In this document: positions 8,764 to 20,690 of the stretch, in pieces
Layout: each line of letters begins with the position of its first letter
Position numbering within the stretch: the stretch's first letter is position 1
Assembly (NCBI GenBank): GCA_003171335.1
Contig: PMYD01000040.1
Location: forward strand, 1 to 64,000
Length of the DNA: 64,000 nucleotides
Direction: 5' to 3'
DNA from: Phycisphaerales bacterium
GTDB lineage: Bacteria > Planctomycetota > Phycisphaerae > SM23-33 > FEN-1343
Program-made: the position numbers and the translations under genes
Notes under the pieces: generated by a model
Database searches by the model: none
What the model was told of the DNA's origin: nothing
Seen by the model: the letters and a program-made list of their open reading frames with translations, nothing else

Positions 8764-11700
8764 TCACTGCCAGAGGCCATAACCCACTTGCCAGTCCAGG
8801 AAGTCGACGCCATCGACCTTGCCATCGCCGTTGGTATCGCCGGTGGCCTTGGTGGCGCCGGAGGCGGTGGGGTAATGCGACTGCCAGACCAGGAAGTCGA
8901 CACCATCCACGCGGCCGTCGCCGTTGAAGTCGGCCGACAGGTCGCCATCCATGGTGACGGTCACATCGCGGTAGCCGGTCAATTGCCCATCGCTGGCGGA
9001 CAGCCGCAGCACGTACGTGCCGGCGTACTGGAGATTGACCGTGGTGGTCGCGGCCGCCGGATTGGCGAAGACGACCGCGTGGGGACCGGAGACCAGGGTC
9101 CAGGCGCAGGTGATGGAGGGCGGAGTCGGCTTGCCATCATCGCTGACCGAGCCTTGCAGGCTCAGGGTCTTGGTCGGGGCCGTGATGCCGCCGGCGGCGA
9201 TGATGCTCACCACGGGCGCCAGGTTGTTCGGCGGGTTCACCGTAATGGTCACGTTGGAGGTCGCCGAAAGCGCCGAGTCGCTGGCCGTCAGGCACAGCAC
9301 ATACGTGCCGGCCGTGGAGAACGTGGCCGTCGTGCTCACGGAAGAAGCGTTGGCGAAGGTCACCGTGCCGGGCCCGGAGACCTCGCTCCAGGTGGACGTG
9401 CAGAGGCCCGGGGGATTGGGCTTGCCGTCATCGCTCATGGCGCCGCTCAGCGTCGCCGCCGCCGGCAGCGTGATGGTCTGATCCGTCCCCGCGCTGACCG
9501 TAGGCGCCACGTTGTTGGCGGCGGTGTACAGCGCGGTGATCTGGGCGCTGGTCAGCGCCACGCTGTGGATCCGCACATCATCCAGGCCGCCGGCGTACAT
9601 GCGGACGTTGCTCAGGTCATTGCGAGCGCCCAGGAACAGGGCGGAGTTGGGGTCGAAGCTGGCGCCGCCGCGGTTGGGATCGGCGGCAATCTGGTTGGCG
9701 TCCAGGTAGACGATCGAGCCGACGCCCGGCTTGACGGTCAGCGTGTAGAAGTGCCACTGGGAATCCAGGGGCAGGTTCGCATCCAGCGTGTTCGTGTAGG
9801 CGCCGTCGGTGGAATCCAGCAGATACGTGCGGATGTGGTTGGGATAAACCGTCTCGCTGGCATTGGTTTTGAGGATGTTCAGGCTGTTGGCCACATCGAC
9901 GGTACCCTGGCTGAAGAAATACTGGTACGTGCCGCCGGCGTTGTCGGCCTTGAACCAGAAGCTGACGCTGAACTCAGGCCCGTAGGGGAAATCCGGCACC
10001 GTGACGTAATCGGTGGCCCCGGAGAAATGGATCGCCCCGCCCAGGTGGCCGGCGACCCACGTTGGGCTGTTGATCAGTGTGCCGTCGTGGCCGTTGCCCG
10101 TGGTGTCGTGGGCGATGCTGCCGCTGCCCTCATCAAAGGGCAGGTGCAGGAGCAGCGTCGCGTTGGCCGCGTTGGGATCGACAATGCCGATCGTGACCGT
10201 GCCATAAGCCGAGTACTGCGTATCGTTGGCGGTCAGACGCAACGTATAGGTGCCCACGGTCGAGAAGGTGACCGTCGTGGTGGGCGAGCTGGCATTGGCG
10301 AAGGTGACGCTGCCCGGGCCGCTGTCAACCGTCCAGGCCTTGCTGACGGTCGCGCCGGAAGGCAGGCCATCATCGCTGACCGTGCCGGCCAGGGTCGTGG
10401 TCAGCGTCGGCAGGGAAAGCGCCTGATTTGACCCGGCGTTCACCACCGGCGGCTGATTGCCCACCGCTGCCTGGCTCAAGACGATAAACGCGCCGAATTG
10501 TTGGGGCGTGTGCACATACGGCACCGGCGCGTTGCCGGCCGGCTGGGCCGCGGTGGTGGAAGTCATCGGGATATTAATCGTGCCGCCGGCGTACGTGCCC
10601 GAGGCGACCGGCGAGCCGAAGAAATTCTGCACATCCTGCACGACGTATGAAGACCCGACCGTCAGGATGGATGACACATCCACCGCCACGCTGCTGTACA
10701 GCGGCCAGTTGTAGACGGCGATGTTGCCGCGGCCGCTCTCGTAGGGGTTGGCGTGGACGAACACGTGCAAGGCCGTCGGCATGCCCTTGGTGTAGGTGGA
10801 GTGCACGTCGAGGGTGGGGTAGTTGGTGCGCCAATCGGTCCAGCTCATCAGCAGCGAGCTGGGCAGCCGGTAGAACGGCTGCCACTCGTTCCACTGGTCG
10901 GGGACCTCGGTGCAGTAATAGGTGTTGTAGTCCCAGTTCCAAGCCGTGGGATTGACGCCGGAGGTGTTGATTTTGCACATGAAGTTGGTGGCGGCAACCG
11001 TGTTGTTGCGGTACGTGAGCGTCTGCCACTGGTTCATGGAGGAGCCGGCGATGCAGTAGTTGTTCTGGACGTTGGCGTCAACGCTGACATACCCGGCCAC
11101 GTATCCCACTTCCATGCCCGTGCCGCTCAGACTGCGGCGGTAGAAGTTGTTATCGCAGACAATGATGCCGCTGGAGGCGTTGCCGCCGCCGATGATCAGT
11201 TCGTCGCCCGTGCTGTTGTCAGACAGGACTCCGGCCTCGAACCAGATGTCGTGATCGAACGTGAAGTTGTTGGTAAACGTGTTGCCCGTGCCGTAGGCCT
11301 GGGTGCCGTTGTCAAAGTTGGCGAAGATGATGTTGTCGTGGTACCACTTGATGCCGGTGTTGTTCTGGGAGTAGTTGCCGTGGCCGTGGCCGCGGTCGGG
11401 GCCCTGCCAGCCGTTGAAGTAGATCAGGCAGCCGGCGCCCTCGAAGTTGACGCTATTGACCCAGCCGCCGATACCGCCGGCGCAGTCGTGGATGACGATA
11501 TTGATGAGCTTGCAGTAGCTGCCGCCATTGGTCGTCGTCATGCCGCCGGCGATATCAATGTCGGTCGGCCACGAGTACGGGTGCGCGTAATCGGCGCTGA
11601 CGCGGTTGGTGACGGAGGAGGTGATTTCAAAACCCCAGAAGTTGACGTACGTGCAGTACATCAATTGCAGCGTTTCAAGTTGATTCCAGACGGTGTTACC

Positions 11701-12006
11701 CTTCAGTGTGGCGCGCTCGCCCGGATACTGGCGAATGGTGATGGGCTGCGTCGCCGTGCCGGTAAAGTGCGGATAGAAAACATTATTTCCCAGGTACGTG
11801 CCCCCGCGCAGCCAGACGGTGTCGCCGGGCTTCACGGCAGCGGGACCATTGAACGCCGTGGTAATGTCCCACGGGCTGGTGATGGATCCGTTACCGCTGG
11901 AAGAGCCGCTGGGTGAAACATACCAGTTCGAGGCCGGTGCGGCGGCGGTCCCCAAGAGAATCACGCAACTGGAAAGCACGGCAAGATAGCTAAGGCGGCG
12001 GGGCAT
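8764..12006 (-). CDS. large secreted protein: beta-helix/pectate-lyase-like region, LamG-like domain, PKD-like repeats, dockerin type I C-terminus
   Basis: signal peptide; WYVSPSGSSSGNGSITSPW; LLLHLPFDEGSGSIAHDTTGNGHDGTL; SGPGTVTFANASS repeats; DFNGDGRVDGVDFLVWQ...DTNGDGKVDGVDFLDWQ. Confidence 0.85.
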   Translation of the reverse strand: MPRRLSYLAVLSSCVILLGTAAAPASNWYVSPSGSSSGNGSITSPWDITTAFNGPAAVKPGDTVWLRGGTYLGNNVFYPHFTGTATQPITIRQYPGERATLKGNTVWNQLETLQLMYCTYVNFWGFEITSSVTNRVSADYAHPYSWPTDIDIAGGMTTTNGGSYCKLINIVIHDCAGGIGGWVNSVNFEGAGCLIYFNGWQGPDRGHGHGNYSQNNTGIKWYHDNIIFANFDNGTQAYGTGNTFTNNFTFDHDIWFEAGVLSDNSTGDELIIGGGNASSGIIVCDNNFYRRSLSGTGMEVGYVAGYVSVDANVQNNYCIAGSSMNQWQTLTYRNNTVAATNFMCKINTSGVNPTAWNWDYNTYYCTEVPDQWNEWQPFYRLPSSLLMSWTDWRTNYPTLDVHSTYTKGMPTALHVFVHANPYESGRGNIAVYNWPLYSSVAVDVSSILTVGSSYVVQDVQNFFGSPVASGTYAGGTINIPMTSTTAAQPAGNAPVPYVHTPQQFGAFIVLSQAAVGNQPPVVNAGSNQALSLPTLTTTLAGTVSDDGLPSGATVSKAWTVDSGPGSVTFANASSPTTTVTFSTVGTYTLRLTANDTQYSAYGTVTIGIVDPNAANATLLLHLPFDEGSGSIAHDTTGNGHDGTLINSPTWVAGHLGGAIHFSGATDYVTVPDFPYGPEFSVSFWFKADNAGGTYQYFFSQGTVDVANSLNILKTNASETVYPNHIRTYLLDSTDGAYTNTLDANLPLDSQWHFYTLTVKPGVGSIVYLDANQIAADPNRGGASFDPNSALFLGARNDLSNVRMYAGGLDDVRIHSVALTSAQITALYTAANNVAPTVSAGTDQTITLPAAATLSGAMSDDGKPNPPGLCTSTWSEVSGPGTVTFANASSVSTTATFSTAGTYVLCLTASDSALSATSNVTITVNPPNNLAPVVSIIAAGGITAPTKTLSLQGSVSDDGKPTPPSITCAWTLVSGPHAVVFANPAAATTTVNLQYAGTYVLRLSASDGQLTGYRDVTVTMDGDLSADFNGDGRVDGVDFLVWQSHYPTASGATKATGDTNGDGKVDGVDFLDWQVGYGLWQ

Positions 12007-12072
12007 CGTCATCTCCTCCTGTTTTCTCACCCCGGCGAAGAACAGCGCCCGGGGATCAAAGACCTCGCGGGA

Positions 12073-12091
12073 AACATTCTTTCAGAATGTT
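12073..12091. promoter_or_regulatory. palindrome AACATTCT-TTC-AGAATGTT upstream of the large secreted protein
   Basis: 8+3+8 perfect inverted repeat about 65 bp upstream of the start codon. Confidence 0.45.
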
Positions 12092-12465
12092 ATCTCTATA
12101 TCCTAACCGAAAGTGCCAATTTTGCCAAGCGTTGCAAGCCGCGGCACGCCAAGTCATGCTTGCACGTGCAATCATGGGCATTTCAAATACATGAAGAAGC
12201 ACTTTGGCCCCTATCAAGGGCGGTTTTTTAACCGTGAGCAATCGTGCCAATGCTCGGGTCTGCGCTTTGGGTCCCGAGGTCCTCACTTCGGGTGGCCGAA
12301 CGAAGCCGCTTCATGAGTGGAAAGCTTCAGCGGCCGCTCAACCGGGCATCCCCCAGGCTATTGCCGAGGGTTTGCCGTTGGCGCAGCCGGCACTTGAATT
12401 CGCCGTCCGGCGCACTAGCATGGAAGGATTCTGTCCTCACGACAATGCACTAAGGAGTTTCAATC

Positions 12466-13937
<1,472 letters not shown>

Positions 13938-13938
<1 letters not shown>

Positions 13939-14090
13939 ACTGTAGGCTATAGGCTTCAGGCTGTAGGGATACGGTTGGAAGTCTTGTTCGCATCTTCGTG
14001 TTTGACTGTTTGAATGAACCGGAAGGCTGAAGGTTCGACTTACGCTGGGCGTTCCGTGAGGGTGCCTACAGTCTATAGCCTACAGCCTCC
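13938..14090. repeat. inverted-repeat element with 7-nt periodic arms (CTGTAGG/CTATAGG words)
   Basis: actgtaggctataggcttcaggctgtaggg (13939-13968) and cctacagtctatagcctacagcctcc (14064-14089). Confidence 0.85.
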
Positions 14091-14107
14091 CGAGGAGACG
14101 GATTCCC

Positions 14108-14938
14108 ATGAGCGCACACACCAAGAACCTGTTCGACATCACCAACAAGCGCATCGCCATCACCGGCGGCGCGGGCGTGCTGTGCGGGCAGATGTCCGCC
14201 GAGCTGGCCCGCCAGGGCGCCAAGGTGGCGGTGATCGACTTCAACATCCAGGCTGCCCAGGCCCTGGCCGGCCAGATCAAGAAGGATGGCGGAACCGCCG
14301 TGGCCGTGCATGCCAACGTGCTGGAGAAGGAGGCCGTCGAGAAGTCGCTGGCCGCAACGCTGGATGCCTTCGGCGGCGTGGATGTGCTGATCAACGGGGC
14401 CGGCGGCAACCGCAAGGAAGCCACCTGCTCGGCGCCGGCAACGTTCTTCGACCTGCCCGCCGACGCCATCCGCTGGGTCTTCGACCTCAACTGCCTGGGC
14501 ACCATCCTGCCCAGCCAGGTCTTCGGCAAGCATTTGGCCCAGCAAGACGCCGGCAGCATCATCAACATCTCCTCCATGAACGCCTTTCGCCCGCTGACCA
14601 ACATCGCCGCCTACTCGGCGGCCAAGGCGGCGGTGAGCAATTTCACCCAGTGGCTGGCGGTGTACATGGCGCAGCGGCATTCCAAGAATGTCCGCGTCAA
14701 CGCCATCGCCCCCGGCTTCTTCCTCACCGAGCAGAACCGCTTCCTCCTGACGGACGAAAAGACCGGCCAGCCCACCCCCCGCGGCCGCACGATCATCGAG
14801 CACACGCCCATGGGGCGCTACGGCCAGCCGGAAGAACTGGTCGGGACGATCCAATGGTTGATTTCTGACGCGGCGAGATTTGTGACGGGTGTGGTGGTGC
14901 CGGTGGATGGCGGATTCAGCGCGTTTTCCGGGGTTTGA
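14108..14938 (+). CDS. SDR family oxidoreductase (D-mannonate oxidoreductase-like)
   Basis: [65 protein letters not shown]. Confidence 0.88.
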   Translation: MSAHTKNLFDITNKRIAITGGAGVLCGQMSAELARQGAKVAVIDFNIQAAQALAGQIKKDGGTAVAVHANVLEKEAVEKSLAATLDAFGGVDVLINGAGGNRKEATCSAPATFFDLPADAIRWVFDLNCLGTILPSQVFGKHLAQQDAGSIINISSMNAFRPLTNIAAYSAAKAAVSNFTQWLAVYMAQRHSKNVRVNAIAPGFFLTEQNRFLLTDEKTGQPTPRGRTIIEHTPMGRYGQPEELVGTIQWLISDAARFVTGVVVPVDGGFSAFSGV

Positions 14939-14954
14939 CGGGGAGAACAAGGCC

Positions 14955-15908
14955 ATGGCGAACATTTACGAGGACATCACCGAAACGATCGGCCGCACGC
15001 CGCTGGTGCGGATTCGGCGGCTGATCCGCTCGCAGGCGACCGTGCTGGCCAAGCTGGAGTCGCGAAACCCCATGGGCTCGGTCAAGGACCGCATCGGCCT
15101 GTCCATGATCGAGGCGGCCGAGCGCGATGGGAAGATTCGCCCCGACACCACCATCGTCGAGCCCACCAGCGGCAATACGGGTATCGCCCTGGCCTTCGTG
15201 TGCGCCGCCCGCGGCTACCGCTGCGTGCTCACCATGCCCGAGTCGATGAGCGTGGAGCGGCGCAAGGTGCTCCAGGCCCTGGGCGCCGAGGTGATCCTGA
15301 CGCCCGCCGCCGACGGCATGCCGGGTGCCATTCGCAAGGCCGAGCAACTGCTGGCCATGATTCCAGGGGCCTTCATGCCCCAGCAGTTCAACAACCCGGC
15401 CAATCCCCAGGTGCACGAGCAGACCACGGCCCAGGAGATCTGGCAGGATACGGATGGGCGGGTGGATATCGTCATCGCCGGCGTGGGCACCGGCGGCACG
15501 ATCACGGGCATCGCCCGGGCCCTGCGGCCGCGCAAACCCGCGCTGCAGGTGATCGCGATTGAGCCGCTGCAAAGCCCCGTGCTGACGCAGGCCCGCCAGG
15601 GTAAGCCCCTCCAGCCAGGCCCGCACAAGATCCAGGGCATCGGGGCCGGCTTTGTGCCCCAGGTGCTGGACACGAACCTGCTGGATGAAGTGATTGCCAT
15701 CGATCAGAATGAAGCCTTCAAGTGGGCCCGCAGGGCGGCCCGGGAGGAGGCCCTGTTCGTAGGCATTTCCAGCGGTGCGGCTTTGGCGGCCGCCGACCAG
15801 GTGGCCCGCCGCCCGCAGAGCGAGGGAAAAACCATCGTCGTCATCCTGCCCAGCTACGGCGAACGGTACCTCAGTACGCCGCTGTTCGATTTCGATCAGA
15901 AGTTCTAG
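14955..15908 (+). CDS. cysK: cysteine synthase A
   Basis: [65 protein letters not shown]. Confidence 0.95.
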   Translation: MANIYEDITETIGRTPLVRIRRLIRSQATVLAKLESRNPMGSVKDRIGLSMIEAAERDGKIRPDTTIVEPTSGNTGIALAFVCAARGYRCVLTMPESMSVERRKVLQALGAEVILTPAADGMPGAIRKAEQLLAMIPGAFMPQQFNNPANPQVHEQTTAQEIWQDTDGRVDIVIAGVGTGGTITGIARALRPRKPALQVIAIEPLQSPVLTQARQGKPLQPGPHKIQGIGAGFVPQVLDTNLLDEVIAIDQNEAFKWARRAAREEALFVGISSGAALAAADQVARRPQSEGKTIVVILPSYGERYLSTPLFDFDQKF

Positions 15909-15967
15909 CCGAGCCGCCAAAGGCGGCCAGAGAGTAGAGAAGAGAAAGTAGAGAGTAGAAACGACGG

Positions 15968-16849
15968 ATGCGACGGCTGTGTGATCTTCACGCCCATTCG
16001 ACCTGTAGCGACGGCACGTTGCCTCCGGGGGAGGTGGTTCGCCTGGCGGACCGTCGGCAGTTGGCCGGCGTGGCGCTGACCGACCACGACACGATCGACG
16101 GCCTGGCCGAGGCCGCCGCCGCCGCGGGCGAGTTTCCGGAACTCACGTTCGTGAGCGGCGTGGAGCTCTCGGCTGTCGCCCCGCAAGGCACGCTGCACGT
16201 GCTGGGGCTGGGCATCGATCCGGCGGCCACCTCGCTGGTCCACCTGCTGGGCCAGCTCGTCCAGGCCCGCAACGATCGCAACCCCCAGATGATCGCCCGC
16301 CTCCAGTCCCTGGGGCTCAAGATCGACATGGACGAAGTCCGCCGGGCCGCCGAAGGCCCCCTGCCGCCCGCGCCGGGCGCCCCGCCGGCGGTCGTCGGCC
16401 GCGTGCACATGGCCGAGGTGCTGGTGCACAAGGGCTATGTCCGCACGATCGAGGAGGCCTTCGATCGCTTTCTTGCCGAGGGCCGGCCGGCCTATGTCGA
16501 CAAGGAGCGGCTCTCGCCGCGGGCCCTCGCCGACGCCATCCACGCCGCCGGCGGGCTGGCCATCATCGCCCACCCGGTGCAACTGGGCTTCGAAAATTAT
16601 GCCCAGGCCCAGCGGCTCATTCGGCTGCTGGTCGAGCAAGGCCTCGATGGCCTGGAGGTCTATCACAGCGACCACGGCGCCGCCCTGACGCGGTTCTTCC
16701 TGGACCTGGCCAAGCGGTTCAACCTGGCCATCAGCGGCGGCAGCGACTTCCACGGCCGCATCAAGCCGCACGTTCAATTGGGCCGCCCGCGCGTGCCGGT
16801 GGAAGTGCTAAGAGAGCTGCAGCGGCGACTGGCCTGTAAAAATAGTTGA
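15968..16849 (+). CDS. PHP domain metal-dependent phosphoesterase
   Basis: CDLHAHSTCSDGTLPPGEVV, VALTDHDTIDGL, GVELSA, GGSDFHG. Confidence 0.9.
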   Translation: MRRLCDLHAHSTCSDGTLPPGEVVRLADRRQLAGVALTDHDTIDGLAEAAAAAGEFPELTFVSGVELSAVAPQGTLHVLGLGIDPAATSLVHLLGQLVQARNDRNPQMIARLQSLGLKIDMDEVRRAAEGPLPPAPGAPPAVVGRVHMAEVLVHKGYVRTIEEAFDRFLAEGRPAYVDKERLSPRALADAIHAAGGLAIIAHPVQLGFENYAQAQRLIRLLVEQGLDGLEVYHSDHGAALTRFFLDLAKRFNLAISGGSDFHGRIKPHVQLGRPRVPVEVLRELQRRLACKNS

Positions 16850-16857
16850 AATTCCTC

Positions 16858-16885
16858 TTGCGGAAGTCAGCCTTTCGGCTATAAT
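16858..16885 (+). promoter_or_regulatory. candidate sigma70-like promoter
   Basis: TTGCGG-16 nt-TATAAT. Confidence 0.4.
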
Positions 16886-17017
16886 ACTTAGCCATATGCA
16901 ACGAGGGCTTTACAACAATCTGCTTGCCGCTGCGGATTTGTTTATCTTCTCGGCACCATGTTGGCACACTTCTCATGACACGGAAACAGCCGTCGCATGT
17001 GAAAATAGGCAAGTTGA

Positions 17018-17195
17018 GTTGACTCAAACGGGTGAATCAATGACTATTCCTTTAATGACAATGACTTACGGTGACTCAAGCCTTTGACTCAGTGACTATT
17101 CCTTTAATGACAAGGGTTTAGGGTGACTCAAGCGTTTGAATCCGTGACTATTAAGTGACTATTCCTTAAATGACAATAACTTATGGTGACTCAAG
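17018..17195. repeat. degenerate 52-63 bp tandem repeat carrying TGACTCA motifs
   Basis: three TGACTATTCC(TTTAA)TGACA units starting 17041, 17093, 17156; five TGACTCA heptamers at 17020, 17072, 17085, 17124, 17187. Confidence 0.85.
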
Positions 17196-17300
17196 CCCTG
17201 TATCAGGAATTCAGGGTCCTGCAAGCAGAATCGAGCATCTACCGTTCCTTTTAGTTTCTTTCTTTCGCCGCCGCCGGCGTGGGGTATCATAGTCGTCTGC

Positions 17301-18134
17301 ATGGAGGCAGATCGGCAAAACGGATGCATTGGTGTCTTTGACAGTGGCCTGGGCGGCCTGACGGTCGTGCGCCGGCTGATGGCGGAATTGCCCGGTGAGG
17401 ACATTGTCTACCTCGGCGACTGCGCCCGCGTGCCCTACGGCACCAAGAGCCCCGAAACGATCCGCGCGTTCGCCCGGCAGGATGCCGACTTCCTCATGAA
17501 GTTCGATCCCAAGCTCATCGTGGTGGCCTGCAACACGGCTAGCGCGCATGCCCTCGATGCACTGTCGGCGGCGCTGCCGGTCAGCGTGATCGGAATGGTC
17601 GAGCCGGGTGCCCGCCTGGCGGTCACGTTCGCCGGCCCCGGGCCCATCGGCGTCATCGCCACGGAGGCGACCATCAGTTCGCAGGCCTACCCGCGGATGC
17701 TCGAACGCCTCCAGCCCGGCTGCAAGGTGTTGAGCGCCGCCTGCCCGCTGCTGGTGCCCATTGTCGAGGAAGGCCGCGGCGAAGATGACCCGATCGTGCT
17801 GGCGGTGCTGTCGGATTATCTCCGCCAGATGCAGCGCGAGCGGCCGACAACGCTGATCCTGGGCTGCACGCACTACCCGCTGCTTTCGGGCGCCATCGGC
17901 AAGCTGATGGGTCCGGCCACGCGGCTCATCGACAGCGGCTGGGCGGCGGCCCTGGCGGTCAAGCGGCAATTGACACAGAGCCACCTGGCCCGCGCTGCAG
18001 GCGGGGGCGGGACGTTAAAATGCTTCGCCACGGACAACCCGCAGCGGCTCTCGCTGCTGGCCCAGAGAATCATGGGGCGGGCGGTCGAAGTGAACTGGGT
18101 GGGAACGGATGAACTGACATGCGAAAAGGTTTGA
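17301..18134 (+). CDS. murI: glutamate racemase
   Basis: IGVFDSGLGGLTVVRRLMAELPGEDIVYLGDCARVPYGTKSPETI, ACNTASA, LGCTHYPLL. Confidence 0.96.
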   Translation: MEADRQNGCIGVFDSGLGGLTVVRRLMAELPGEDIVYLGDCARVPYGTKSPETIRAFARQDADFLMKFDPKLIVVACNTASAHALDALSAALPVSVIGMVEPGARLAVTFAGPGPIGVIATEATISSQAYPRMLERLQPGCKVLSAACPLLVPIVEEGRGEDDPIVLAVLSDYLRQMQRERPTTLILGCTHYPLLSGAIGKLMGPATRLIDSGWAAALAVKRQLTQSHLARAAGGGGTLKCFATDNPQRLSLLAQRIMGRAVEVNWVGTDELTCEKV

Positions 18135-18880
18135 CCGGTGCGGGATATCCCGCCAGCGTGCTGTCCCTGACCATGGCTTTTGGCGCGCTCATGGCAGCGC
18201 TTCTCCTGGCCGGCTGCGGCTCCAAGCAGCGGCCGCCAACGCCTTCGGAAGAAGGCAAAGCCATCATGGCCCGGATCGGCGATGTCGAGCGGCAGAAGCT
18301 CGTGGCCGAGGCGTTCGACACCAAATCGGCCGACCGCCGGCGGCTGGGCATTCTCCAGTTGTACCAGGAGGACTGGGGTCGCCAGGAGCCCTGCCTCAGC
18401 GCCTACGCCCTGCTGGCGCAGGATAAGGAGCCGATCGTGCGCGCTGCCGCCATCGTGGCGGTCGTCGAGTCGCGCAATCCCGCGTACATCCATGTGCTCC
18501 TCGACGCCCTGGATCGCGACAAGGAGGCGGAATACATCCGGGTCGATGCGGCCGAGGGCCTGCGCAAGGTGGTCGCCCCCACCGCTGTCGAGCCCCTGAT
18601 CCGCCATGCGAAGTCCGACCCGAGCCTCGATGTCCGCCTGCGCTGCATCCGCGCGCTGGTGCACTACCCGCAGAAGAACGTGCTCGATGCCCTGCTGGTG
18701 TGCGTGGGCGATGAGGAATTCGGCATCCGCTTCACGGCCCGGCGCACGCTGACGAGCCTGACCGGCGAGGACGCCGTGTACGACGTGAATCTGTGGTCCC
18801 AAACGCTCTCCTCCAAGAGCGATCCCTTCGTTCATCCGGCCGCGGCCCATTCCGGCCGCTGGAGCCTGTGGGGAACCTGA
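18119..18880 (+). CDS. lipoprotein with HEAT-like repeats
   Basis: lipobox LLLAGCG; alternating helical repeats; overlaps the murI 3' end. Confidence 0.72.
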   Translation: MRKGLTGAGYPASVLSLTMAFGALMAALLLAGCGSKQRPPTPSEEGKAIMARIGDVERQKLVAEAFDTKSADRRRLGILQLYQEDWGRQEPCLSAYALLAQDKEPIVRAAAIVAVVESRNPAYIHVLLDALDRDKEAEYIRVDAAEGLRKVVAPTAVEPLIRHAKSDPSLDVRLRCIRALVHYPQKNVLDALLVCVGDEEFGIRFTARRTLTSLTGEDAVYDVNLWSQTLSSKSDPFVHPAAAHSGRWSLWGT

Positions 18881-19833
18881 TGCGCGCGGTGGAATTCGCC
18901 GACCGGCTCACCTTCCGCCACGACTGGCCTGATCCCAAGGCCACGTCCCAGGAGGCGGTGGTGCGCGTGATTCGCGCGGGCATCTGCCGCACGGACCTGG
19001 AGATTGTCAAAGGCTACATGAACTTCCGCGGCGTGCTGGGGCACGAATTCGTCGGCCGCGTGTGCCAGGGGCCTGCCCGCTGGCTGGACCAGCGCGTGGT
19101 GGCGGAGATCAACTGCATCTGCGGCCATTGCGACATGTGCACCGGCGGCCTGCGCAATCACTGCCGCAAGCGCACCGTGCTGGGCATTGCCGGTCGCGAT
19201 GGCGCCTTCGCCGACAAGGTGCTGGTGCCCGTGCGGAACCTGCACCCGGTGCCCGACGGCGTGAGCGATGATGAGGCGGCGATGGTCGAACCTTTAGCCG
19301 CGGCGTTTCAGCTCGTGCACCAGATCCGCTTCGACAAGATGCAGCGCGTGGTGGTGCTGGGCGATGGCCGCCTCGGCCAGTTGGTGGCGCGCGTGCTGGT
19401 GCGGATCTGTCCCAACGTGCTGCTCGTGGGCCGCCACGCGGAAAAGCTGGCGCTGGCCGACCGCCTGCACATTCAAACGGTTCGGGTGGATGAGTTCACG
19501 CCGCGCCAGGAAGCCGATGTGGTCGTCGAGGCCACCGGCGCGCCGGCGGGTCTGGAGCTGGCCTGCCGCACCGTCCGCCCGCGCGGCACCATCGCCCTGA
19601 AGAGCACCTACGCCGGCCGCCAGCCCATGAGTATTTCCGGCATCGTCGTCGATGAAATCACCGTTGTCGGCTCGCGCTGCGGGCCGTTCTCCGATGCCCT
19701 GGATGCCCTGGCGCGCCACGAGGTCGATCTCTCCAACCTCATCGGCCGTCACCTGCCGTTGGAGAAGGCCCAGGAGGCGTTTGACCTGGCCGCACGCGGT
19801 GATGTGGTGAAGGTGCTCTTCGATGTGTCATGA
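18880..19833 (+). CDS. zinc-dependent alcohol dehydrogenase family protein
   Basis: GICRTDLEIVKGYMNFRGVLGHEFVG, CGHCDMCTGGLRNHC; ATGA overlap with upstream gene. Confidence 0.9.
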   Translation: MRAVEFADRLTFRHDWPDPKATSQEAVVRVIRAGICRTDLEIVKGYMNFRGVLGHEFVGRVCQGPARWLDQRVVAEINCICGHCDMCTGGLRNHCRKRTVLGIAGRDGAFADKVLVPVRNLHPVPDGVSDDEAAMVEPLAAAFQLVHQIRFDKMQRVVVLGDGRLGQLVARVLVRICPNVLLVGRHAEKLALADRLHIQTVRVDEFTPRQEADVVVEATGAPAGLELACRTVRPRGTIALKSTYAGRQPMSISGIVVDEITVVGSRCGPFSDALDALARHEVDLSNLIGRHLPLEKAQEAFDLAARGDVVKVLFDVS

Positions 19834-19900
19834 GCACGATAAGCATATGGGCCATAGAGCAAAATTGATGGCCGAGGCGATGTGGTGAAGGTTTCCTTCG

Positions 19901-20689
19901 ATGTGTCACGAGCACGACAAGCATACAGACCGTAGAGAAAACCTGCAGATAGCCGAGTTGAGCGGCGACTGGACCGTCGGCGCGCTGCCCATGCTCGATG
20001 CGCTGAGCGGCATTCGCCACGCGGTCAGCACGCGCCTGGGACCGGGCGGCGCCAACCTCGCCTGGGATGACCCGCACGGCCCGGCCCGCCGCCAGAGCCT
20101 GGGCCGCGCCATCGGCGCTGTTGAGGTGGCGGCGCTGCGCCAGGTGCATGGCGGCCGCGTGGTGGCGGCCGAAGAGGCCCTGGCCGGCCCCGTCGAGGCC
20201 GACGCCATGTTCACCCGTCGCGAAGGCCTGGCCGTGATGGGCCTGTCGGCCGATTGCCCCATCGTGCTGGCGGCCGATGTCCAGACGGGCGCCGTCGGCA
20301 TGGCGCACGCGAGCTGGCGCAGCACCGTGGCGCGGCTGACCTATAAACTGGTCCGGGCCATGTGCGTCGAGTGCGGCTGCAAGGCGACGGAAATCGTCGC
20401 GGGCATCTGCCCCTCGGCGGGCCCGTGCTGTTACGAAGTCGGCCCCGACACGCTGGCCGCCGCCACCGACGGCCTGGGCGCCAAGGCCGGGCGATTCTTC
20501 CTCCAGCGCGATGGGCACATGGTATTCGACCTGTGGGCGGCCAACGTTCAGCAGATGCTGGAGGCCGGTATCTGCCGACACAACATCCAGGTGGCCGGCG
20601 TGTGCACCATCTGCGATGGACGGTTTTTCAGCGTCCGCCGCGACGGCCCGCGCACCGGCCGGTTCGGCGCCATGATCGCGAGGGCATGA
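19901..20689 (+). CDS. YfiH/laccase-domain (polyphenol oxidase/purine nucleoside phosphorylase) family protein
   Basis: LRQVHGGRV, VMGLSADCPIVLAAD, VGMAHASWRSTV, GICPSAGPCCYEVG. Confidence 0.88.
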   Translation: MCHEHDKHTDRRENLQIAELSGDWTVGALPMLDALSGIRHAVSTRLGPGGANLAWDDPHGPARRQSLGRAIGAVEVAALRQVHGGRVVAAEEALAGPVEADAMFTRREGLAVMGLSADCPIVLAADVQTGAVGMAHASWRSTVARLTYKLVRAMCVECGCKATEIVAGICPSAGPCCYEVGPDTLAAATDGLGAKAGRFFLQRDGHMVFDLWAANVQQMLEAGICRHNIQVAGVCTICDGRFFSVRRDGPRTGRFGAMIARA

Positions 20690-20690
20690 G

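Noticed and set aside
8674-10431. 585-aa plus-strand ORF
   Set aside because: Shadow ORF antisense to the dockerin protein gene; low-complexity G/A/R/V-rich translation typical of antisense frames in GC-rich DNA.
16896-17087. 63-aa ORF before murI
   Set aside because: Overlaps the tandem repeat, no homology recognised, no clear RBS; not supported as a gene.
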